Positions 1 through 5,725 of a stretch of 7,916 nt of DNA are shown piece after piece. The notes under the pieces were generated by a model, which ran no database searches, was not told the origin of the DNA, and saw only the letters and a list, made by a program, of their open reading frames with translations. How positions within the stretch are numbered: position 1 is the stretch's first letter; each line of letters starts with the position of its first letter. Position numbers and translations under genes: made by a program. This stretch comes from a bacterium (GTDB lineage: Bacteria > Bdellovibrionota > Bdellovibrionia > Bdellovibrionales > UBA1609), in the NCBI GenBank assembly GCA_021784635.1, contig JAJYHS010000142.1, positions 1 to 7,916 on the forward strand. Reading direction: 5' to 3'.

Positions 1-2
1 CA

Positions 3-761
3 CCGCTTACTTATGTGCCCGGATGGCGCCTTCCGATCGAATTTTTAAATGCCGCTTACTGTAACGGGCATTGGCAAAATAATAACTTTTGCGACGGGCC
101 CGGTGAAATTACCTATTACAATTGGAATCCAAAAAAGAAAGCGTTCGTCCTTAAAGAATTTCGATTAATCGCAAAAGCGCAACATATTGCACCTTTACAG
201 AATATGCTTCTGACAAAAAAGCAGCATGTAATTCGCTTGGTGCTAGTTGACAGTTCATCTGAGCTCGGCGCCTCGGCGCAATACCACGGTTACGTTATTT
301 ATCTGGCCAAAGATTATTTCACAGAGGGGCCGCTTCGATTTCATTCTACGACTGTCGGTGTGCATGCCTTAATACATGAACTTTATCATCAATACGCTTA
401 CGCCCGAAATTACGATGACAAGTCACGGCCGTTCTGGACCTCGCTTGCAAAGGCGCTTAATTGGGGTTTTGGTTGGGATTCGGCGTCCGGTTACCCTGCT
501 GACCCTCCTAGTCCCATTACGGTAAAAGAGTATTATTCGTTATTTAACCAATATAACCAACTGTATGGCTTAAGTCCTGAAAAGGCCTTTGCATTCGATT
601 TAAAGTGGTCCATTGCGCACCATTTTCCGTCAATTTATTCAATGACGGATATCGACGAATATTTTGCCGAACTCGGCAGTTTTTTGTGCACGGAGCCTTC
701 CCTTCAGAAGAGATTACCTGCTAAAGTTAATGCATGGATTGCACGCGAAGGGCTCCTTTAA
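3..761 (+). CDS. Putative zinc metalloprotease, lethal-factor-like (gluzincin), 5'-partial
   Basis: The reading frame is open to the left edge. A GTG at 15 could be a start, but no ribosome binding site is visible in the short upstream stretch, so the gene most likely begins outside the window. Numbering from that GTG, H121-E-L-Y-H125 is a zinc-binding HExxH helix with E122 as the catalytic base. About 90 residues later comes Y208, followed seven residues on by E215 in the string EYFAE. In the anthrax lethal factor catalytic domain a tyrosine seven residues before the EFFAE glutamate has the same arrangement, with the glutamate as third zinc ligand. The preceding part (about 72-100) looks like the strand-turn-strand typical of this fold. 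Family assignment is by motif only; substrate is unknown, and export cannot be judged because the N-terminus is missing. The 3' end overlaps the beta-barrel gene by 28 bases, suggesting co-transcription. Confidence 0.72.
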   Translation, partial: PLTYVPGWRLPIEFLNAAYCNGHWQNNNFCDGPGEITYYNWNPKKKAFVLKEFRLIAKAQHIAPLQNMLLTKKQHVIRLVLVDSSSELGASAQYHGYVIYLAKDYFTEGPLRFHSTTVGVHALIHELYHQYAYARNYDDKSRPFWTSLAKALNWGFGWDSASGYPADPPSPITVKEYYSLFNQYNQLYGLSPEKAFAFDLKWSIAHHFPSIYSMTDIDEYFAELGSFLCTEPSLQKRLPAKVNAWIAREGLL

Positions 762-1306
762 TTGCAACGATTTGTGCCACAGTAGCAATGCTGGGTCTAT
801 TTTTTAATTCGCAAACGGCCCATGCCGGTCTTTTACTTGAGCCCTATGTGGGATACGATTCTGGGCAGTGGAGCAAAAGTTCAAATTGTACAACATGTTC
901 CGCACACCAAAGCGGCGCGACGTACGGCGCCCGCGTCGGAGTTGAGTCCATGGGATTCATGCTCGGTGGCGATGCCATGTCAGGGTCTTGGACGGATCAA
1001 TACTCTCCAAATGACAGCGAAACGCCAACGTCGGTTGGGGCATTTGTCGGTTATGACGGCCCACTCATGCGAATGTACTTTGGTTACGGCATCGCTTCGA
1101 GCTTAAAACAAACGCGAGTTGGTTATGAAGACACTTACTCCGGCACAGATTATAAAATTGGTATCGGCTTTCACCTTGTCCCGCTTATCGCGATCAATTT
1201 CGAATATATCGACGCCACATATACCAAAGACTCGAATGGCCCGTTATCGTCAAACGTCACTAGCAAAATGTATGGCGCGTGTTTGAGTATACCTGTGAAC
1301 TTGTAG
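734..1306 (+). CDS. Small outer-membrane beta-barrel protein
   Basis: This 190-residue protein has a Sec signal peptide: a charged start (MDCTRR), a hydrophobic core at about 9-25 and a signal peptidase I site after AHA at residue 31. The mature part alternates hydrophobic and polar residues in about eight short strands rich in Gly and Tyr, for example at 35-46, 62-72, 73-86, 98-108, 110-122, 140-148, 150-162 and 177-190. This is the pattern of an eight-stranded outer-membrane barrel of OmpA/OmpW size. The motif at 141-158, with Gly-Ile-Gly-Phe followed by a Leu-Val-Pro turn, resembles small Bdellovibrio-type barrels as I remember them. C52 and C55 form a CxxC pair in the predicted first surface loop. 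ATG 734 is chosen because later starts would lose the charged n-region. It has no clear ribosome binding site, so translation is probably coupled to the protease gene it overlaps. Function unknown. Confidence 0.8.
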   Translation: MDCTRRAPLIATICATVAMLGLFFNSQTAHAGLLLEPYVGYDSGQWSKSSNCTTCSAHQSGATYGARVGVESMGFMLGGDAMSGSWTDQYSPNDSETPTSVGAFVGYDGPLMRMYFGYGIASSLKQTRVGYEDTYSGTDYKIGIGFHLVPLIAINFEYIDATYTKDSNGPLSSNVTSKMYGACLSIPVNL

Positions 1307-1320
1307 CGCGACAAAGCGCT
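1305..1320. terminator. Small hairpin between convergent genes (possible weak terminator)
   Basis: AGCGC (1305-1309) pairs with GCGCT (1316-1320) around a six-base loop. It lies in the 29-base gap between the convergent barrel and GTPase genes, overlapping the barrel stop codon. Neither strand has a run of U after the stem, so intrinsic termination is doubtful. Confidence 0.25.
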
Positions 1321-1335
1321 CAAAGTCTGAAGAAC

Positions 1336-3354
1336 TCAATTCCATTGTGGTGGATGTTCGCGCAAAACCCGAGTCGCCGCCCGGAGCCGGCCAAACTCTT
1401 TTAGAGCTGGAACGTGTTCGGATTTCGGATCAAATCTTGCAAAATGATTGAGTTGATCAATGAAAAACGGCGATTGTCGTTCGTTAAACCAATTGGCAAC
1501 CATTTCGCGCAAATCTTGTTTTAGCGTGCGTTCATCGAAATACGTTAAAATTCTCGCATTCACCATAACCGCAAAGGCACCGAATAAAGCCTTAAGACTT
1601 GCGACGCCGCTAAAAAATATATAAAAGGTTAAAAAAACCGCCGGGGCGACTGCTCCTCCTGAATAGAACATTTTTTTTAACCGATGCCGCATTCTTGTTC
1701 TACCCACAACGCTATCTAATTCTGCTTGAATCGTATAAGTCAGACGAAGTACGGTTTCGAGAGCTGCTTTCTTAATTTCTACTTTTATGTTGTCCCAATC
1801 CTGATGTAAATAACTGTTGAGCATTGAGTTGATTTTCGGAGTATCAGGTAAATAAAATTCCACAGTTTCATTTTTAATTTTATAATTTGGCGTTTGCTTT
1901 TCAGGTATTCCAAAGCGCTTGTGCATCTCGTCTACAGACTTAAGAAGCCTCTCTACGCCCTTTAGTTTTAAAGGAAATTTCATCATTCGACGCGAAGCTG
2001 CTAGTGATGTGGCGTTCACAATTTGTTCAACTGCGCTGTCCAAAAAATATTCAATACGATCGCGGTCAATTTCACCGATTTCAAGGACGGTTTTGTGCCC
2101 ACGAGCCATCTGCAACGGATGCGCCAACCATCGCGCCCACTGATGTATACCTTGATGTCGCCCAATCCAAATTTCTTGTAAATCCGAAGCCAATCGATCA
2201 TATGGGAACATATTGAGCATGCGGTCAACTGAGGCTTTCATCAGTAACTGAAATGCTTCATCAGTCACTTTTCGCTCGGCTTGTTCGCGCTGCAGATTAA
2301 TAATGTCCTTATTAATGCCGTTTACAACAAACGTAAAATTGTTTTGAAGGGACTGCCGCCTTGCCGGCAACGGAGCAGAATCATAATTTTGCAAAACATC
2401 CCACAATTTCTTTCCCGCTTTTCCGTATGGCTTAAGAACAGGAATCGCGTATCCTGCACCAACCTTGTCCGATTCAAGAAGAATGTAGACGCCTTTTATC
2501 AATGTTGGTAAGCCCGTATCTGGATTAATTGTTGCGTTCGGGAACATCGCTTGCGTGACGGTTTTAAAATGGGCGTCCGCATCCCGCTTTGGCATCGATG
2601 CGGGAGCCCGGTAAATTAATATTACTGGTTTTTGGCCAATTCGCGCAAAGGTGTCGCGAAGCTGTTGCAAATTGATATCATTTCGATAGCTCGTGTACGT
2701 AAAGGTGTACGCTAATATGTCGGCCCATCGCACAGCTTTGTCGGCAATTGTTCGAAGCGGATCGCTGTCGGAGGATGGAACATCTATTAAAATCAAGTTT
2801 TTATAAAAATTCTTAAGCGGATAGACAACCGGTAAACCCTCCTGTGAGGTCATCATCAAAGTTTGCCATGGAACTACCGGGCCAAATCGATTAGTAAGTA
2901 ATGACGATTTTTCTAACGCCGGATTGACTAAGATTACAGGTCGCGAAGTCGACAGCTCGGCAAAGCCAGACCTTGATATGTCAGTCGGACTTTGAAAATA
3001 TGCCGCTAGCGAATTGATAATAGTTGACTTGCCCGAATTAGCCGGACCAACCAAGGCAACGGCCAACTGATTAGATTTAGTTTGCCGGTACGGGAGAATA
3101 TAATCTTTAAGCACACGGTACCATGCTGGAGGGTCTTTTGTTTGACCCATCTGCTCCACGAGTTTTGAAGCGTCGTTGAATACCGTCGCGAGCGCTTGTT
3201 GCTGATTGAGCGTCGGTTCGCGAATATCAGGAGCCAAAAGAGACGCGCATTCCGTCGACGCGCGTCGCTTCCACCACCGTAACCGAAGGCTGTATGCCAT
3301 CTGCCCGTCTATCATCGCCATGCAAACGAGCAGACAGATTAGTTTTTTTGCCAT
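1336..3354 (-). CDS. Dynamin-like GTPase with C-terminal membrane hairpin and atypical G3/G4 motifs
   Basis: Numbered from ATG 3354 (672 residues), a P-loop GPANSGKST lies at 103-111 (G1). A T-S-R-P string at 136-139 resembles the G2 region of dynamin-family proteins, and D191-V-P-S occupies the G3 position, where DxPG is usual. The expected G4 (N/TKxD) is replaced by LIYRAP at 246-251. A long helical region (about 330-560) follows, then a hydrophobic hairpin at 564-600 and a helical tail. This order (GTPase, helical stalk, paired membrane segment) is that of bacterial dynamin-like and mitofusin-like proteins. A hydrophobic stretch at 5-21 precedes the basic cluster at 24-31. This could be an N-out signal anchor that leaves the GTPase domain in the cytoplasm, or a cleavable signal with AYS at its end. 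ATG 3354 is preferred over GTG 3360 because AGAAG lies five bases upstream. It is the last gene of the operon, 18 bases after the triple-module gene. Partner and membrane target unknown. Confidence 0.75.
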   Translation of the reverse strand: MAKKLICLLVCMAMIDGQMAYSLRLRWWKRRASTECASLLAPDIREPTLNQQQALATVFNDASKLVEQMGQTKDPPAWYRVLKDYILPYRQTKSNQLAVALVGPANSGKSTIINSLAAYFQSPTDISRSGFAELSTSRPVILVNPALEKSSLLTNRFGPVVPWQTLMMTSQEGLPVVYPLKNFYKNLILIDVPSSDSDPLRTIADKAVRWADILAYTFTYTSYRNDINLQQLRDTFARIGQKPVILIYRAPASMPKRDADAHFKTVTQAMFPNATINPDTGLPTLIKGVYILLESDKVGAGYAIPVLKPYGKAGKKLWDVLQNYDSAPLPARRQSLQNNFTFVVNGINKDIINLQREQAERKVTDEAFQLLMKASVDRMLNMFPYDRLASDLQEIWIGRHQGIHQWARWLAHPLQMARGHKTVLEIGEIDRDRIEYFLDSAVEQIVNATSLAASRRMMKFPLKLKGVERLLKSVDEMHKRFGIPEKQTPNYKIKNETVEFYLPDTPKINSMLNSYLHQDWDNIKVEIKKAALETVLRLTYTIQAELDSVVGRTRMRHRLKKMFYSGGAVAPAVFLTFYIFFSGVASLKALFGAFAVMVNARILTYFDERTLKQDLREMVANWFNERQSPFFIDQLNHFARFDPKSEHVPALKEFGRLRAATRVLREHPPQWN

Positions 3355-3359
3355 CGTCA

Positions 3360-3364
3360 CTTCT
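3360..3364 (-). promoter_or_regulatory. Ribosome binding site of the GTPase gene
   Basis: AGAAG on the minus strand is followed by five bases and then ATG 3354. It supports that start over the in-frame GTG at 3360, which overlaps the site. Confidence 0.5.
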
Positions 3365-3372
3365 TATCATCT

Positions 3373-4575
3373 TCACTTCTGAGTGATCAGTTTATAAACC
3401 GTTTTTTCACTTGCTGCATGATCCATCAATACCGCATTTCGATATCTCTGTGGGACAGCGGAGCTAATCCATAGTGACCCGACGATCAAATTTTGAAACG
3501 GCACGGTTTTATTTTGTAAATGATACTGCTTAAATGCCCTTGCAATCGTAGTCACGCCTTGTTCACATTCAGACATGTCGATGGAGTTATGCGCTTTATT
3601 ATTCAAGTTACAGGTCACATGCAATTCCGGTACGTTTTCGTCCAGCCATTCAAGGGCTTGACGAGCACGCTCTCGAGCTTGGCGAAACTCGCTGACCTGT
3701 GCCCAGGTATAATTGCCTAAGTGGTTCCAATTTAAGTGCTCATACCAATGTTTTACCGGCGGGCGAATTTGGCTGATCAAACGTATTTGCATATCGACTG
3801 GACTATCCGTCGCATCGAGATTAATCCGCAATTCTCCGTCGTTTTGGTAAAGGCCGCGATCTTCATTGCCGAGTATCACCCGGTCAAATCCAAGTTTAGC
3901 GGCTTGTTCGGGACTGGGTTTCGCTTTGACAAACAAAGTGGCCAAGGCAAAATTTAACCGCTCAAGACCGTCATGATACACAATCGGCTGTAGATCGGGG
4001 GCGGAGCTTACGAGAATAAAATATTTTCTTTCGATATTCCGGGCCATTACGTTGTTCTCTTGTCTCACCTGATCGAAACTAACATTATTTAAAAGATTCA
4101 CCTCTTTTGCGATAAACTCAGCTATGACTGTAGGGTCGGCGTGAAAAGGCACGACAAGTTCTTGGTCTGTATAAGTGAGACCACCCCAATCGCCTGCATC
4201 GCCGATTTTCACTTCGATTTCGCGCGTAAGTCGCTGTGCATTGGGGCTCAATTTCGTTAGCGCGATTTCAAGATTCTGCAAGCCTTGCACGCAATCGAGA
4301 TTTCTCGCTTGAGTCGAGAAAAATTCATCCGGACACGTGGCCGTTACGCCGAACGTATCCTGAATTCGGTACTCCAACTCTTTGGCATATTCTTTATTCC
4401 CGTGTGTCAGCTGTTGGACTCTCTGCCCGACTTCTTCCTGTACTTCAACGGGGCTCACTACAGGTGCTACCGGTTTTGCAGTTGCTCCGGCACTGAGACC
4501 GCAGGTTAAAGCCGCGGCCGCTAAGATTTCGGCAAGATACCATTTTCTATCCTGCCCGTTTATTGTTCGTCTCAT
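3373..4575 (-). CDS. Exported protein with three divergent repeated modules
   Basis: I recognise no family by name. Numbered from ATG 4575 (400 residues), the protein has an N-terminal export signal: basic start MRR, hydrophobic stretch at about 14-30 and a likely cleavage after ATA near residue 33. The rest consists of three copies of a module of about 85 residues at 75-159, 183-270 and 312-398. Each has a helix with the pattern G-[LV]-x-x-[LI]-x-x-A-[LF], then a strand ending in IGD, LGN or VGS, a second strand, and a helix ending the copy. Copies 1 and 3 each hold a cysteine pair (81/95 and 322/337) at matching positions, probably disulfides; copy 2 has none. The strand-strand-helix part resembles the segment that precedes HExxH in the protease at 3-761, but no copy has zinc ligands. 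The gene overlaps its upstream neighbour by 29 bases. Predicted periplasmic or surface location; a binding or scaffold role is a guess. Confidence 0.75.
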   Translation of the reverse strand: MRRTINGQDRKWYLAEILAAAALTCGLSAGATAKPVAPVVSPVEVQEEVGQRVQQLTHGNKEYAKELEYRIQDTFGVTATCPDEFFSTQARNLDCVQGLQNLEIALTKLSPNAQRLTREIEVKIGDAGDWGGLTYTDQELVVPFHADPTVIAEFIAKEVNLLNNVSFDQVRQENNVMARNIERKYFILVSSAPDLQPIVYHDGLERLNFALATLFVKAKPSPEQAAKLGFDRVILGNEDRGLYQNDGELRINLDATDSPVDMQIRLISQIRPPVKHWYEHLNWNHLGNYTWAQVSEFRQARERARQALEWLDENVPELHVTCNLNNKAHNSIDMSECEQGVTTIARAFKQYHLQNKTVPFQNLIVGSLWISSAVPQRYRNAVLMDHAASEKTVYKLITQK

Positions 4576-5725
4576 TTTCACGTTCCTCCTTTAAATGATT
4601 CAGAGCCGCATTGATGGAGCCGTATTGAGTCTCCATCTCAGACAAAAATTCTTGATGCTCGAGCAAAAAGTTGTATGCCGTTTCTCGATCCAATAGGGCA
4701 GTCAGTTTCAGGTAGGCAAAGTAAAGCGGTGTCGACTCAAGTTTCGAATTCACCACTTCTTCGCCTCTGGACATCAGGTCGTTCCACCGCAAAAGGCTCA
4801 TTTCTTTCAATGTAGGTTTCGGCTGCAAAAATGAGAAATGAGCATATGCCTCTTGATCGAGCTTCATAAAGGCCAGGGTATAAGCAATACCGGCGGCAAT
4901 TGTAGTGGCCGCACGAAGTGGCGGCGATTCGATTGAAGTACGCGCGCGCCTGAGCAGCGGCGCCACGCCTTTGAACCAGACTAAAATCGACAGGCCGAAT
5001 TCCGCAATATTATATGCGTATCTCTCAATGCGGCCGCGGTGTTCAATTTTTGCGTTTAACCGCTGTACGATATCGGATGCGTTACGAAAATCCATAGCGC
5101 TGCGATAACCAAATACGGTTTCATGCAATCTTTGCAGGTCTTGGTGGGCGCGAGACATGGCGCTTAACCAATGTTCCCGACCTTTCACCACACAATAATG
5201 TTTTTCGAGCGGATCGATCATTGAGATTCCGCCCTCCTTGCCTGTAACGGCTAAACTGAAAAGCGCCATTTCAAACAATTTAAGAGTGTAAAGTCGCCCC
5301 TCCACATTCTCTCGCGTCGCCGGCGCAAGTGAATTCGTATTGAGGAGCAACCCATAATACTGCACTAATTGATTCCCAATCTCATCGTAGAGATTCTTGT
5401 ATCGGGTGCAGTTTGCCGACGAACTCCACTCGGCCGCATCGTCTTCGACGTTCCCGAATGAAGTTCGATATTGGTTAAACGCGCGAAGCATGGGCACGAC
5501 ATTGTCGGCTGGTGCAACACCGTCGCGGATATTTACGTAGGTTTCGAGAATCTGAATTTGCCGATCCGTTTGCATTTCTCCAGCCTCTCCCGCGTATGCG
5601 ATTTGTGTTCCTAGCACCAGCGCCATAAGTATCGTGACTCCTCGCTTAGTGTGTTGGCAGAGCCACTTTATTCGGGACTTTGGCCTCTTGCTGCAGCTCC
5701 GTCCGCAATTCATCTGGGAAGTCAT
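4547..5725 (-). CDS. Exported alpha-helical membrane protein with one hairpin, unknown function
   Basis: No family recognised. The protein has 392 residues with an unusually long basic n-region (1-29), a hydrophobic core at about 30-42 and a probable signal peptidase site after AYA at 45. The mature part is helix-rich. C106 and C178 are the only cysteines after the signal and may pair in the periplasm. Two hydrophobic segments at about 238-258 and 271-288 are joined by a short arginine-rich loop. With the N-terminus exported, the positive-inside rule places that loop in the cytoplasm and both flanks in the periplasm, so this is probably an inner-membrane protein. The start at 5725 is supported by GAAGGA ten bases upstream. 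No ATG, GTG or TTG occurs in frame between residue 5 and Met34, and starting at Met34 would leave a signal without charged residues. The start overlaps the lipoprotein gene by 80 bases, an unusually long coupling overlap. Confidence 0.72.
   Translation of the reverse strand: MTSQMNCGRSCSKRPKSRIKWLCQHTKRGVTILMALVLGTQIAYAGEAGEMQTDRQIQILETYVNIRDGVAPADNVVPMLRAFNQYRTSFGNVEDDAAEWSSSANCTRYKNLYDEIGNQLVQYYGLLLNTNSLAPATRENVEGRLYTLKLFEMALFSLAVTGKEGGISMIDPLEKHYCVVKGREHWLSAMSRAHQDLQRLHETVFGYRSAMDFRNASDIVQRLNAKIEHRGRIERYAYNIAEFGLSILVWFKGVAPLLRRARTSIESPPLRAATTIAAGIAYTLAFMKLDQEAYAHFSFLQPKPTLKEMSLLRWNDLMSRGEEVVNSKLESTPLYFAYLKLTALLDRETAYNFLLEHQEFLSEMETQYGSINAALNHLKEERENETNNKRAG
4585..4590 (-). promoter_or_regulatory. 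Ribosome binding site of the triple-module gene
   Basis: AGGAGG on the minus strand stands nine bases before ATG 4575 but only three before the in-frame GTG 4581, which decides the start in favour of the ATG. It lies inside the 3' end of the upstream gene. Confidence 0.8.

Noticed and set aside
822..1106. A 94-codon plus-strand frame inside the beta-barrel gene.
   Set aside because: The barrel frame has a signal peptide and clear strand pattern; the alternative is unstructured and shows no motif.
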